Positions 7,948 to 17,564 of a DNA stretch of 64,000 nucleotides are shown piece by piece (the first letter of the stretch is position 1; every line of letters starts with the position of its first letter). This DNA is from Phycisphaerae bacterium (GTDB lineage: Bacteria > Planctomycetota > Phycisphaerae > UBA1845). Under the pieces are notes generated by a model, which saw nothing but the letters and a program-made list of their open reading frames with translations, had not been told where the DNA came from and did no database searches. The DNA lies in contig JAJDDX010000424.1 in assembly GCA_029260055.1 (NCBI GenBank), positions 24,694-88,693 of the forward strand. Reading direction: 5' to 3'. Made by a program: the position numbers and the translations under genes.

Positions 7948-9029
7948 GCGAATCACGCGACCCCGATCAACAGTTACATGAGAATCTTCGCCTGTGGGGC
8001 GGTCAGATCGACGCGCCGCCGGGACCTTCGAAAGAGGTCATGGCCCGGTGCGCCGACTCGCTAAGCCCGGCCCGTCAGGCTCGAGAGTGGAGGATACTGA
8101 GGATGATGAAGAAACCGTCCGTACTGTCAGGATTGGGGCTCGCCGCATGTGCGGCTCTGGTGGTCACGTTCCTGCTTCCGTTTGGCAAAGCGCCCATGGT
8201 GCAGGCCGCCACCATCATGGAGAAGCTCAACCAGCAGGTCGAGCAGAGCCAGGTGCTCGAGGTGACCATCGACAACGTCACACTTGAGGAGGCGTTTCTC
8301 GAAGGAACCATCCAAATCTCTCAGCTCGGCATAGCGGGTGATTTGGAGGTCAAGGTGGACGAGGGTGACGGCGAGAAGATCGAGCTGGATCTGGCGCTCG
8401 CCATCGGGCCCGACGGGGGCTGGGTGCTCATTCGCAAGCTGGTCATATCCGATCCGGATGTCCAGGCGGTGTTGAATGCGTTCCTGCCGGCCGGCTCCGA
8501 CACACTTGTGATCCTGCCGGGCGATGAGCTGGGCGGCGACATCACGCCCGACATCATGGGGGAAATCGGCGACATCCTCTCGGCGGACGTGTTCGATGCG
8601 CTACGCGAGGCGATCGAATCGCAGGAAATCGACGGCGCTACGATCGAGAATCAACGTGACGGGACGGTGCTGCTCACATTACCGCTGGACAGCGCCGAGA
8701 CGCTGGCTGCGCTCGAGCGGCTGCACGCCGCCGGTTCCTCTGATGACGACGAAGAGAAGGCAAAGCGAACAGCGCACCATGAGATAGCCCAACACGTCCA
8801 CGGCGACGACGAGTTGATCGGGAGCACGCTGAAGGTGGTCTACGATCCCGCGACTCAGCTCGTGCGTTCGTTTACCATCGAGGACTTCGGCGACAGCGAC
8901 GGGAGCATCAGCGTCACGATCGGTGAGGGCGAACCCGACCCGGCGCGGTTCGACAGCAGCCGCGTGACGACGCCGCAAACGCGTACGCTGGACCTCAGCA
9001 TGCTCAAGGAGATGTTCCACGGCAGTTAG
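7944..9029 (+). CDS. Single-pass membrane protein, probable anti-sigma factor
   Basis: This 361-residue protein has a cytoplasmic N-terminus of about 58 residues, one membrane span (about 60-80, SGLGLAACAALVVTFLLPF) and an extracytoplasmic domain of about 280 residues. That domain is acidic and beta-rich, with repeated statements of hydrophobic strands (VTIDNVTLEEAFLEGTI, LDLALAIGPDGGWVLI), somewhat like the LolA/LppX-type outer domains found behind planctomycete sigma factors. No zinc-binding anti-sigma motif (HxxxCxxC) is present. The ATGA overlap with the sigma gene is the main argument for an anti-sigma role; the fold is a guess. Confidence 0.65.
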   Translation: MSESRDPDQQLHENLRLWGGQIDAPPGPSKEVMARCADSLSPARQAREWRILRMMKKPSVLSGLGLAACAALVVTFLLPFGKAPMVQAATIMEKLNQQVEQSQVLEVTIDNVTLEEAFLEGTIQISQLGIAGDLEVKVDEGDGEKIELDLALAIGPDGGWVLIRKLVISDPDVQAVLNAFLPAGSDTLVILPGDELGGDITPDIMGEIGDILSADVFDALREAIESQEIDGATIENQRDGTVLLTLPLDSAETLAALERLHAAGSSDDDEEKAKRTAHHEIAQHVHGDDELIGSTLKVVYDPATQLVRSFTIEDFGDSDGSISVTIGEGEPDPARFDSSRVTTPQTRTLDLSMLKEMFHGS

Positions 9030-9073
9030 CGAGGTAGGCGCTTCGTTAGCATCCATGCCATCCGGAAAACGCG

Positions 9074-9114
9074 ACGCCCGCGGCGGTCGACAGGACTTTG
9101 CCGCGGGCGTTTTT
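9074..9114 (+). terminator. Intrinsic terminator
   Basis: ACGCCCGCGG (9074-9083) pairs perfectly with CCGCGGGCGT (9101-9110), followed by TTTTT. It lies 45 bp after the stop of the sigma/anti-sigma operon on the plus strand. Confidence 0.85.
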
Positions 9115-9148
9115 CATGTGGCGAAGCGGGTTGCCGCCAATTCTCATG

Positions 9149-9170
9149 GCCCGCCTTTGCAGTGGCGGGC
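9149..9170. repeat. Second hairpin before the CoA ligase gene
   Basis: GCCCGCC (9149-9155) and GGCGGGC (9164-9170) form a 7-bp perfect stem with an 8-base loop, followed by TTAAATT. It may back up the terminator or sit in the CoA ligase leader. Confidence 0.45.
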
Positions 9171-9264
9171 TTAAATTGGTTAAATGCCAGTGTGGGGCCG
9201 GTGCCGGATCCCGCGTTCGAACAGTTGGCTGAAACAGAGCCCTTGTGCGATCGTGAGCGTAACC

Positions 9265-10845
9265 ATGTCTGCGCCCGTTGACTTGCCGGACCGAATGAAC
9301 GCCGCCGCGATCTTCGTGGATGCCAACGTGGAGGCCGGCCGAGGCGGGCAGGTGGCGATCCATGACGCCGGAAGGGGCGTCAGTTTCACCTACGACTTTG
9401 TTCTCGAGATGACGAACCGGACGGGCAATGCGCTGCGTGCGCTCGGTGTGCGTCGGGAAGAGCGTGTCATGCTCCTGCTGCTCGATTCGCCTGAGTTCGT
9501 CTTTAGCTTCTTCGGGGCCATCAAGATCGGCGCGGTGCCGATCCCTACCAACACGTTGCTCAAACCGCACGATTACGAGTACCTGCTCAACGACAGCCGC
9601 GCCCGCGTGCTGATCGTTAGTGAATCGCTGGCCGCGCAGCTCGAACCGATTCTGCCTCGCGCCGCGTACCTGGAGCACATCATCGTCGTCGGTGAGCCCG
9701 GCGAGGGGCAGTTGGGCTATGCGGCGTTGGTCGACGCAGCCCCAGCAGAGCTTTCTCCCGAGATGCTCAGTAGAGACGACGCGTGTTTCTGGCTCTACAG
9801 CTCGGGGACGACGGCCTTCCCGAAAGGTGCGGTCCATCTGCAACACGACATGATCGTGGAGGCTGATCTGTACGCACAGCAGGTGCTGGGCATCGGTGAG
9901 AGTGACCGCTGCTTTTCGGTCGCTAAGCTCTTCTTTGCTTACGGGCTCGGCAACGGGTTGTACTTTCCGTTTCGCGTCGGCGCGTCGACGATTCTCCATC
10001 CCGGCAAGCCTGATCCAGCCAGGATGTATGAGATCATCCAGGAGCACCGCCCGACGATCTTCTATTCCGTGCCCACGGGCTATGCCGCCATGCTCGCCAT
10101 CGAGGATGCCGCTTCGCGATTCGACTTGAGCAGTGTGCGACTTTGCGTGTCGGCTGGCGAGGCGTTACCCGCGGCGCTGTACGAGCGATGGCAGGAGCGC
10201 TTCGGCGTCGAAATCCTCGACGGAATCGGCTCTACCGAGATCCTTCACATCTTCATCTCGAATCGACCGGGTCGCGTGAAGCCCGGGTCGATCGGCGAAA
10301 TCGTGCCCGGGTACGAGGCCAGGATTCTGGATGAGCACAACCGGGTGGTAGCGATCGGCGAGGTGGGAGACTTGCTGATCAAAGGCGATTCGACCTGCCA
10401 ATGCTACTGGAATCAGCACGAGGCGACGAAGGCCACGATCGAGGGCCATTGGATTCGCACCGGTGACAAGTGCTCGCGCGACGCGGATGGCTACTTCTGG
10501 TATCAGGGGCGGTCCGACGACATGCTCAAGGTCGGTGGCATTTGGGTGTCACCCGTGGAGGTCGAGAGTATTCTGACTACGCACCCAGCCGTTCTGGAAG
10601 CCGCGGTCGTCGGCATGGACGATGCGCATGGTCTGAGCAAACCGAAGGCGTTCGTCGTGCTCAAGGAAGGTCCGCCGGCCGACCCGGATGGCCTAGCGGC
10701 TGAGCTGCAGGCGTTCGTGAAGGAGCGAGCCGCGCCCTACAAGTTCCCGCGCTGGGTGGAGTTCGTTACCGAACTGCCCAAGACCGCCACGGGGAAGATT
10801 CGACGATACATGTTACGGGACTCGCAGGCTGGATGGCACGCCTGA
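9265..10845 (+). CDS. Benzoate-CoA ligase family acyl-CoA synthetase
   Basis: This 526-residue member of the ANL adenylating enzymes activates a carboxylic acid with ATP and transfers it to CoA. It shows core motif A3 as WLYSSGTTAFPKGAVH, the segment KLFFAYGLGNGLYFPF typical of benzoate- and hydroxybenzoate-CoA ligases, A5 LDGIGSTEILHIF, A7/A8 HWIRTGDKCSRDADGYFWYQ with GRSDDMLKVGG, and the A10 lysine in PKTATGKIRR. In A3 the usual Thr-Gly-x-Pro is Thr-Ala-Phe-Pro. I chose the ATG at 9265 because conserved sequence starts soon after; the frame is open back to 9184. No other aromatic-degradation gene is nearby, so the substrate remains open. Both neighbours look unrelated. Confidence 0.88.
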   Translation: MSAPVDLPDRMNAAAIFVDANVEAGRGGQVAIHDAGRGVSFTYDFVLEMTNRTGNALRALGVRREERVMLLLLDSPEFVFSFFGAIKIGAVPIPTNTLLKPHDYEYLLNDSRARVLIVSESLAAQLEPILPRAAYLEHIIVVGEPGEGQLGYAALVDAAPAELSPEMLSRDDACFWLYSSGTTAFPKGAVHLQHDMIVEADLYAQQVLGIGESDRCFSVAKLFFAYGLGNGLYFPFRVGASTILHPGKPDPARMYEIIQEHRPTIFYSVPTGYAAMLAIEDAASRFDLSSVRLCVSAGEALPAALYERWQERFGVEILDGIGSTEILHIFISNRPGRVKPGSIGEIVPGYEARILDEHNRVVAIGEVGDLLIKGDSTCQCYWNQHEATKATIEGHWIRTGDKCSRDADGYFWYQGRSDDMLKVGGIWVSPVEVESILTTHPAVLEAAVVGMDDAHGLSKPKAFVVLKEGPPADPDGLAAELQAFVKERAAPYKFPRWVEFVTELPKTATGKIRRYMLRDSQAGWHA

Positions 10846-11052
10846 ATAGTGGCCCGCTTCCGTGCCAATCCCGCAACGTCTACTGCGACGTCGCTGCAAG
10901 CCGCCATTTGGCGTCAGGCCTGGTGTCTACCCCGGCGGGCCAGCCGCCCTTTCAGCAGCGGAAGTCTCGGCCCCGATCGATCTGCCGCCGCTATACGAGT
11001 CCGGTGGCCGACGTGCCAGGCGCACATCTTCGTGGCGTTCGGAACCGTTTAC

Positions 11053-12495
11053 TCAACGGCGATCATCCGACATGAAACCCGTCGCGTTCTCGGTTACCAA
11101 GGCTGCGAGATTGGCGAGCAGCAATAGGCCTCGGGCCAGGAATGGTCGCCACTTCGTTTCCGATCCAGTGTCGACGCTGAGAACACCACGCACCGTCGTG
11201 CCCGACATCATTGGGACGAGATATACCTGTCTGGTCTGCTTCGAAAACTCGTAATAGAACATCGTGGCCGAGTCATGCCGAGGTGGCACATCGGTATGAT
11301 AGATGGGGATCGTTGACCAATTCTTCGAATAGGCATAGCGCGGCTGGAGTTCGCCATCGACCATCGCCTTGATGAGGCTCCGGGAGCTCTCAAGTTCTAC
11401 TCCCTCCGCCAGTCTCTCACAGTGGCCTTTCGCGAGGCGGAACGTGCCGCTGGCTTTGTCATCCCCAGTCTGCCTGACAAGCCTCCCCAAACGGCCGGCG
11501 TCTTTTCCATCGAGAACGAATTCATCCGATTTGTGAGCCCCTCTGATTAGCAAACGGTCTTGGCTCTTGGTAACAGCAAGGATCAAATGGGGGCTACCGC
11601 GTTCGACGCGCTCCAGAAGCGAGTTGACCTCGTCGACCACGGGCTGAAGGTTGGCGACTTCTTGGGATACTCCCGTGAGCCCGGCCGCAGAGATCTTGAC
11701 CGCGCTCTCGAGGCACTCTGTGGTGAACTTCCAGTCACTCCTCGCTGGATCAATGACTTCACGGATGAACTCTTCGGTTCGTGGCTCAGGGTGTTCGAGG
11801 ATCTTCTCTGGAGTATCATACTCTATGAGCTGGCCGCTGTCTATCACGGCCACTCGCGAGGCGGCGCGAGTAAGAAAGTCTACGCGATGAGTGATCATCA
11901 CGACCGTGCGAGAAGAATCGGGAATGTACAGCTCCTCAATGAGTGCAAGGACGCGTTCCATTGCCTCAGGATCCAGGTGGACCTCTACTTCGTCGAGCAG
12001 GAGGATCTCCGGAGCGGTGGCGAACGTCCGAGCGATTGCCACGCGTCGCCGCACTCCGCCCGAGAGCGAAGATGGATACATGTCCCACTGTTGTTTCGCC
12101 ACGCCAAGACGCTCCAGCCAATACTCCGCACGCTCCTCGGCATCCCGAAAAGCGAGGTCGCGCGTGTACTGCAGTGGGTGCGCCACATTGCTCTTGACCT
12201 TCATGTGCGGCCATAGTGACGGCTCCTGGAACACAACACCGATGCGTTTCCTGACATTGATCGGCCAGCCGCCACTCCGGTCCTTTAGGACCTCGTCGCC
12301 ATCGAGGAAGCCAAGTTGTATCGTGCCGGAATCGAAGCCGATAAGGCCGGCGACGCATTTTAGCAGGGTGCTCTTTCCCGCGCCGTTCCGTCCCAGAATA
12401 CAGACAAGATCGCCACGGTTGATATCGAGTGATAGGTCGGCGAGTGCAACGTCTCCGTCGAACGACTTACTCAATGCGGTAACCTGAATTGCCAT
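11053..12495 (-). CDS. ABC transporter ATPase with C-terminal GAF-like domain
   Basis: This 480-residue protein has an N-terminal ABC ATPase of the polar amino-acid uptake type: Walker A GRNGAGKST (35-43), Q-loop VVFQEPS, signature LSGG (144-147), Walker B ILLLDE (164-169) and switch His in VVMITHR. Residues about 290-480 are an added region without ABC features. Its last part (YLVPMMSGTTVRGVLSVDTG, then FLARGLLLLANLAALVTE) resembles a GAF sensory domain. The ATG at 12495 lies 4 bp behind the stop of the permease gene, so the two form an operon. The fusion suggests that ATPase activity responds to a small ligand or redox state; that is inference. Confidence 0.85.
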   Translation of the reverse strand: MAIQVTALSKSFDGDVALADLSLDINRGDLVCILGRNGAGKSTLLKCVAGLIGFDSGTIQLGFLDGDEVLKDRSGGWPINVRKRIGVVFQEPSLWPHMKVKSNVAHPLQYTRDLAFRDAEERAEYWLERLGVAKQQWDMYPSSLSGGVRRRVAIARTFATAPEILLLDEVEVHLDPEAMERVLALIEELYIPDSSRTVVMITHRVDFLTRAASRVAVIDSGQLIEYDTPEKILEHPEPRTEEFIREVIDPARSDWKFTTECLESAVKISAAGLTGVSQEVANLQPVVDEVNSLLERVERGSPHLILAVTKSQDRLLIRGAHKSDEFVLDGKDAGRLGRLVRQTGDDKASGTFRLAKGHCERLAEGVELESSRSLIKAMVDGELQPRYAYSKNWSTIPIYHTDVPPRHDSATMFYYEFSKQTRQVYLVPMMSGTTVRGVLSVDTGSETKWRPFLARGLLLLANLAALVTENATGFMSDDRR

Positions 12496-12499
12496 GTCT

Positions 12500-14089
12500 C
12501 TAGGCGCCTCGACCTGTGGGACGTCCCATTCTCTTTTCAAACTGATCCGCGAACCACGCAATCGGAATGACGATTACCAAGTAGCAGGCAACCATCCAGA
12601 AGTACGCCCAAAACGTGTCGTAAGTCTCTCGCAGTGCCTGCTGTGAGCGATTCAGGAGTTCGGCGACACCGATTATCGATGCGAGTGACGAGAGTTTGAT
12701 AGTCGTAAAGTACTGGACAAGCAACGGCTTCCCGATCAATCGGAGGATGAGCGGTCGTTTGAATTGCCATGCAATCTGTATCTCTGTGTAACCGAACGCC
12801 TTTGCAGCGAGGATCTGAGTCTCCGGTAGGTTCTGCAGCCCCGTGGTGATTATTGTAGCGGCAAACGGGGATAAGTTGATCGCCAGGGCGATGATCGCGG
12901 CCGTCGCGGCACTCATGCTGGGGAGGAAGCCCGCGTAGTACACGACCAGTATCAAGACGAGAGCTGGAATGCCGAGGAACACATACACAGTGCCCTTGAC
13001 GAGTCGGCGAAACCGCGTTGATGGTTCTTTCGCAAGCACAGCGCCAAGCGCGATGCCGAGGAGTGTTCCGAGGAAGATGGCAGTGAGCGATACGTACAGC
13101 GTGTAGAAGATGCCCGAAGCTAGTGCGCCGGAGTACCTGGTAAGGAAGTGCCACCCGCGGGCGAGAAACGAAACCTGCTGGGCGGGTCCTACCAGCGCTT
13201 GCGTTGAAGCAGTAGGCTTGGCAAAAGGGATGCCAGGATAATCAAGGCGAAGGTTGCGAATCCACCCGGTGCTTGCCAGAGCGTCGAGTTGAGTGTTAAT
13301 GTGCGCGCGAAGTTCGTCCTCTCCTTTCTTGACCGCCCAACAGATCGGAAGGACGCTGTAGGGTGCATCCGCCAGTGCGTCGCGGACATCTGGATTCGCT
13401 CGCGCGTAGCGGCGCAGAATGAACTGATCGGACAGCGCGACATCGGCTCGCTCTTGTTTGACCGAAAGTGGGGCTAACGTAAGATCCGCTCCTTGTAGAA
13501 CTTGTAGCTGGGCATGCTGAAAGTGCTTTGTCGCGTACTCGTAGCCGAACTCTCCAAGAACAGTAGCCACGACCAGACCAGGCTGATCGAAATCGTCTAT
13601 TGAATCGACGTTGATAAAGCGACGATCGTCGACTCGTACGAGCGCGCCGTTGCCCAAGTGGAAGATCGGATCTGTAAAGTCGACGATCTGCTCGCGCTGG
13701 GGTGTTCGAAACGTCCCTGCGATGCTCAGATCGAACTTGCCTTGATTGAGGCCGGTGCCAAATGCGCCCCAGTCTGTTGGAAGGAACTTGATGGAATCTG
13801 GCGGAACACCGAGGGAGTCGGCGACCTCATACAGAACATCGACAAGGAAACCTTTCGGCTCACCCGATGTCGCGTCGCACGACGTCACGTCAAAGTAAGG
13901 GATGTAGCCAACCTTGAGCGTTCCTTCGCGACTTATGCGAGCGAGAGTAGACGACTGTTCGGTAGAAGGCGGGCCGAAGAAGCGATCGCGGAGACCGAAG
14001 AAGTCGTTAAAGAGGCCGATTGCAGCGACCAGCACGCCAAGGGTCAGTGCGAGCCAACGGAACGGATGGGCGCGTGGGGCAGCCGTCAT
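12500..14089 (-). CDS. ABC importer: substrate-binding protein fused to permease
   Basis: This 529-residue protein starts with a membrane anchor (about 11-27), then a family 3 solute-binding domain (about 50-275) with GTLKVGYIPYFDV, GFLVDVLYEVADSLG and FDLSIAGTFRTPQRE. A HisM/ArtQ-type permease domain of five or so spans follows (about 320-515). It includes SLTAIFLGTLLGIALG and the EAA-like loop LPETQILAAKAFGYTEIQ. The ATG at 14089 has GGAG eight bases upstream; a GTG nine bases earlier is possible but badly spaced. With the ATPase gene just downstream this makes a complete two-gene importer, probably for an amino acid or related small acid. The binding domain is tethered by a membrane helix and has no lipobox. 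Confidence 0.88.
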   Translation of the reverse strand: MTAAPRAHPFRWLALTLGVLVAAIGLFNDFFGLRDRFFGPPSTEQSSTLARISREGTLKVGYIPYFDVTSCDATSGEPKGFLVDVLYEVADSLGVPPDSIKFLPTDWGAFGTGLNQGKFDLSIAGTFRTPQREQIVDFTDPIFHLGNGALVRVDDRRFINVDSIDDFDQPGLVVATVLGEFGYEYATKHFQHAQLQVLQGADLTLAPLSVKQERADVALSDQFILRRYARANPDVRDALADAPYSVLPICWAVKKGEDELRAHINTQLDALASTGWIRNLRLDYPGIPFAKPTASTQALVGPAQQVSFLARGWHFLTRYSGALASGIFYTLYVSLTAIFLGTLLGIALGAVLAKEPSTRFRRLVKGTVYVFLGIPALVLILVVYYAGFLPSMSAATAAIIALAINLSPFAATIITTGLQNLPETQILAAKAFGYTEIQIAWQFKRPLILRLIGKPLLVQYFTTIKLSSLASIIGVAELLNRSQQALRETYDTFWAYFWMVACYLVIVIPIAWFADQFEKRMGRPTGRGA

Positions 14090-14432
14090 CCAAGGCACTC
14101 CCGTGACTTTCGGTAGAACAAACGCATCGGCGATTCAGGAAGTGCCCGACGTGACAGAGGCGCAGTCCACATGGAGAAAGCGAAGGAATCCTCGTCTCGG
14201 CTAACACGCAAGCGTGGACTCTGTCCATCCCGAGTTTCCCGCTTATCAGACATTGAGTGGCAATCATACTCAAGCACCCCGCTCGATTCAAGGGAATACG
14301 GGTTTTGGCGCCGTGATTTGCACCCGTCTGGCCGGTGCCGCGTGCCAGTCATGCCCCGGCCGCCTGCACGACGGAGCATGCTCATGGCCTCCCCGGCGCG
14401 GCGCCCGCATCTCCCCGGTGATACGCTCAGTA
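14090..14432. other. Intergenic region, nothing clear
   Basis: These 343 bases lie between two minus-strand genes and should contain the importer promoter. No RNA gene, repeat or convincing promoter pair was found, and the ORFs crossing it have no protein-like features. Confidence 0.4.
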
Positions 14433-16349
14433 TTACGACTCTACGCGGTAGGCCGTTACGCGGTTGCCCAGGAACGTCGGGATGATCAACAGGCTTTCGT
14501 CTGCGATGTACTCAAAGTCGGCGCTGTTCAGGCGCGCGTCCATCGTGTCGAGAAGCTCGACGACATCGCCGGACGGCGTGATTCGGTAGACTTGTCCTTC
14601 CCAGTGCGACACGAGGTAGTTCCCGTTGCTGTCCACCCTGATCCCGTCGATCACGCCCGCTCCGAGGCAGGCGATGGGTGTTACGTGCCCGCTTGCGAGG
14701 TCGACGCGCTTGAGGAGGCCGTCCCCGGAGTTGCCGACGAGGAGCGCGCCATCATGGGCGAACAGGACGTTGGCGCGGTGGAGGTCGAAGCCCTTCTTCC
14801 AGACGTTGAATTGGCTGTCCTTGAAGGTGAAGATGTCTCTTGCACCGGGCACGTCGCTCGTGTTCGAGATGTAAGCGGTTCCCGTTTCATCGAAGGCCAC
14901 GTCGTTGAGGAACCTGTGCCCCGACACGGGGTACCTTGCCACGACGCGCGCTTCGTCAAGGTCGATCTCGACCAGGTTGCCGGCAAAGCCTTCGAGGACG
15001 TAGAGTTTGTCTTCGTGGATGGTCATGCCGCAGGGGCCGTCCAAGCCGGTGATCCACTTCAGGTCCTGAATCTCGCCGTCTGTCTTGACGCGGGAGATGA
15101 AGCCCTGTCCCGCGTGGCTCGCCTCGACGCGATCGAAACTCGTGACGTAGAGCACGTTGCGCTCGGGATCGAACAGCACGGATTCGGGTATCCTGAAGAC
15201 GGGCTCGGTCTCCCACACCTTCGTGAGCAGTTCATGCCGCTTCACCGGTGCGTCGAGAGTCCGGTTCGTGCTGCACATGAAGCCCGAACCGCCGAAGGAC
15301 TCCGTCACGATCAGGAGGATCTCGTTGAGGCCCTTTTCGAGGCGCAGGTAGACCTTGTCGTGAAGCCCGACGATGCCGAGGAACGAGCGATCGCGGCTGC
15401 GATATCCGCTGGTGCCGGTGAACACGGGCCTGCTGTTTAGAAATACCGTCACGTCATCGCTGTAGCCGAGTGACAGTTCGATGTCTCGTACACGCTCGGA
15501 GTTGACGACGGTCTTGGCGAACACGCATTGCGGGCTCGGGCCGGGTGCCGCGACAGCGCGGGACAGGTTTACGAGCCCGGACGGCTCGGCGCTGGCGGGT
15601 TTCCACTCCGCGTTGAAGATTGTAAAGAAGTTGGGGTAGGTTGACTTGTCGATCCGATCAGCCGGGAAGGGTCTGGAGACTTGCCACGCCGTCAGCATGC
15701 CCTTGGGCGTCTCGATGGCCGGCGGCTCGTCGAATTCAAGGGCGTCCGTGGCCCGGTAGCGGAAGTTCGAGAACCAGGCGGTGTTGTCCCTGGGGCCCAT
15801 CAGACCGATCGAGCCTTTGCTGCGACCGTGCTTCAAATCGTGGATGGTCAGGGCCGGCTCCTCGGCGTCGCCCAGAAACACGCGTGCTTGGCTGCCGAGT
15901 ACTTCGATCTTGAGGGTGACCCAACTCTCACGTGGGATCATCGCTGGTGCCGTGGACCCGTCGCCGTGATAGAGCTGCCAGCAGGCGACTCCATTGAACA
16001 CCGGCGTGTACTGCACCGCGTCCGGATACAAGCCCGCGCGATGCGGTCGAACGTAGACCCGTTCGTACTCGCCTTCGGTGGCCATGCGGAAGATGATGCC
16101 GGGGTAGGAGCGTTTGCCGTCCACGGCGAGGTCGACCTCGATGACGCCGTTTTCGAACTCGACATCCTCGAGCACGGCCACGCCCGACAGTGCGGTTCGC
16201 CCGAGGTGTTGCTCTACGCCGGCGTTTACGAGCGTCCACCGGTCGGCCCCGAACTCGCCATCGCCCGCCCACGCAGTAGCGGCCGCCAAGGCCGCTATGA
16301 GGGCGACGATCACGTGATCCCGTTTCGAAATCGAGCGTTTGCGGTGCAT
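14433..16349 (-). CDS. Secreted LamG-like / beta-propeller protein
   Basis: This 638-residue protein has a signal peptide (VIVALIAALAAATAWAG). Residues about 30-200 look like the concanavalin-type fold of DUF1080 glycan hydrolase-like proteins (FENGVIEVDLAVDGKRSYPG, WVTLKIEVLGSQARVFL, GSIGLMGPRDNTAWFSNF). A middle jelly-roll-like region (about 230-385) is followed by an SMP-30/NHL-type propeller (about 390-638) with VLFDPERNVLYVTSFD, LDGPCGMTIHEDKLYVLEG and IDGIRVDSNGNYLVS. The ATG at 16349 has GAGGAG at good spacing; the upstream GTG at 16364 has none. A role in binding or cleaving a sugar or lactone outside the cytoplasm is likely; no catalytic residues were identified. Confidence 0.75.
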   Translation of the reverse strand: MHRKRSISKRDHVIVALIAALAAATAWAGDGEFGADRWTLVNAGVEQHLGRTALSGVAVLEDVEFENGVIEVDLAVDGKRSYPGIIFRMATEGEYERVYVRPHRAGLYPDAVQYTPVFNGVACWQLYHGDGSTAPAMIPRESWVTLKIEVLGSQARVFLGDAEEPALTIHDLKHGRSKGSIGLMGPRDNTAWFSNFRYRATDALEFDEPPAIETPKGMLTAWQVSRPFPADRIDKSTYPNFFTIFNAEWKPASAEPSGLVNLSRAVAAPGPSPQCVFAKTVVNSERVRDIELSLGYSDDVTVFLNSRPVFTGTSGYRSRDRSFLGIVGLHDKVYLRLEKGLNEILLIVTESFGGSGFMCSTNRTLDAPVKRHELLTKVWETEPVFRIPESVLFDPERNVLYVTSFDRVEASHAGQGFISRVKTDGEIQDLKWITGLDGPCGMTIHEDKLYVLEGFAGNLVEIDLDEARVVARYPVSGHRFLNDVAFDETGTAYISNTSDVPGARDIFTFKDSQFNVWKKGFDLHRANVLFAHDGALLVGNSGDGLLKRVDLASGHVTPIACLGAGVIDGIRVDSNGNYLVSHWEGQVYRITPSGDVVELLDTMDARLNSADFEYIADESLLIIPTFLGNRVTAYRVES

Positions 16350-16517
16350 ACGGTGGCTCCTCACCCAGGCTACGAGGGCTCATCATCGGGCTGATCCAAT
16401 CGACGAAGTGTAAGGCCCCACGCCTTGCGAACGCACTGGTCGCTTTGTCGGTTCTTGTCACGACCGAGCGTTTGCCCCCGGTTTGCCGGAAGGCCCGGCT
16501 TCAGCTAAGAGTAGGAC

Positions 16518-17546
16518 GTGCGTTTCGACGAGGACAGCCGGCCGGGTGTGAACGAGTCGCCATCGCGGCCCGTGATCGATGCGCACATTCACATCTTCTG
16601 CTTTGGCGAGAATCCCACGGACGGCTTCATGTCCGACACCACGCGCCGCAGTTGGCTGACGCGACTGCTCATGTGGATGACGAAGCTGGAACGCGAGCCG
16701 GGCGACACGCTCTCGGCGAAGATGCGCCACATGCTGATCCGCCATCTCGAGCAGTCGGTGCTCGATTACGCCATCGTGCTGGCCCAGGACGCGATCTATG
16801 GCCAAGACGGAGTCCGTCGTGACGCCGATACGCATTTCTACGTGTCGAATGACTACGTGTTGGAACTCGCGCGCGAGTGCCCGAAGGTTCTGCCGGGCGT
16901 ATCGATCAACCTTTGGCGCGCGGACGCTGTACGAGAGCTCGAACGATGCCACGCGGCCGGCGCGCGCTTGGTGAAGATTCATACGGCGATCCAGGGTGTC
17001 GATCCGAGCCTTCAGCGGTTTGACCCGTTTTATCGACGTGCGGCTGAGCTGGGCATGGTGCTCACGTTTCACACCGGCTATGAGCATGCCTGTCGTGTGG
17101 TATCGCAGAAGTACGCCGATCCGGCGTTGCTTGCTCGGCCGCTCGATCATGGGCTGAAGGTCATCGCGGCTCACCTCGGGACCTGCGCCTTCTTCGATCC
17201 CGAGGACTTCTATCCAAACTTCGTGGCGATGATGGGGCGGTATGAGAACCTCTACGGTGACACGGCAGTGCTCGCCACGTCCATACGTTGGCATGCCTTG
17301 CGGCGGCTCGCCCGGGAGCCCGCGTGGTTCCGCGCACGAATCATGCACGGCAGCGATTATCCGCTTCCGCCGTCACGCTTCCCGTACTTGCTGAGGACGG
17401 GTCTTTTTCCGAAAGAGCGAAGAAACCCTCTCGACATGGATCTCCTGATCAAGCGGGCGTACGGCCTGGGGCCGGATTACGAGAGCGGAGTGTGGAGGTT
17501 GTTGGCGGGCGAGAAACCGCCGCCGGGAGGCCCGTCGCTCCAGTGA
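16518..17546 (+). CDS. Amidohydrolase-family metal-dependent hydrolase
   Basis: This 342-residue TIM-barrel protein of the amidohydrolase 2 group has the metal motif VIDAHIHIF near the N-terminus, KIHTAIQGV, FHTGYEH, VIAAHLGTCAFFD and MHGSDYPLPP, which supply the His and Asp ligands expected of the family. It is cytoplasmic, with no signal peptide. Relatives hydrolyse or decarboxylate cyclic or aromatic acids; the substrate is not predictable here. The GTG at 16518 is the only early start that keeps the first metal-binding strand. It is divergent from the secreted propeller gene and runs to within 18 bp of the convergent response-regulator gene. Confidence 0.85.
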   Translation: MRFDEDSRPGVNESPSRPVIDAHIHIFCFGENPTDGFMSDTTRRSWLTRLLMWMTKLEREPGDTLSAKMRHMLIRHLEQSVLDYAIVLAQDAIYGQDGVRRDADTHFYVSNDYVLELARECPKVLPGVSINLWRADAVRELERCHAAGARLVKIHTAIQGVDPSLQRFDPFYRRAAELGMVLTFHTGYEHACRVVSQKYADPALLARPLDHGLKVIAAHLGTCAFFDPEDFYPNFVAMMGRYENLYGDTAVLATSIRWHALRRLAREPAWFRARIMHGSDYPLPPSRFPYLLRTGLFPKERRNPLDMDLLIKRAYGLGPDYESGVWRLLAGEKPPPGGPSLQ

Positions 17547-17564
17547 GCGGCGGCGCCGGGGCAC

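Noticed and set aside
9149..9170. Main terminator of the sigma operon
   Set aside because: The hairpin at 9074-9114 has the better stem and T-run; this one lacks a T-run.
14270..14345. tRNA-like sequence
   Set aside because: A GATTCAA segment resembles a T-arm, but no acceptor stem or anticodon arm could be paired.
14214..15440. 408-residue plus-strand ORF
   Set aside because: Antisense to the secreted propeller gene, which has a signal peptide, ribosome site and family motifs.
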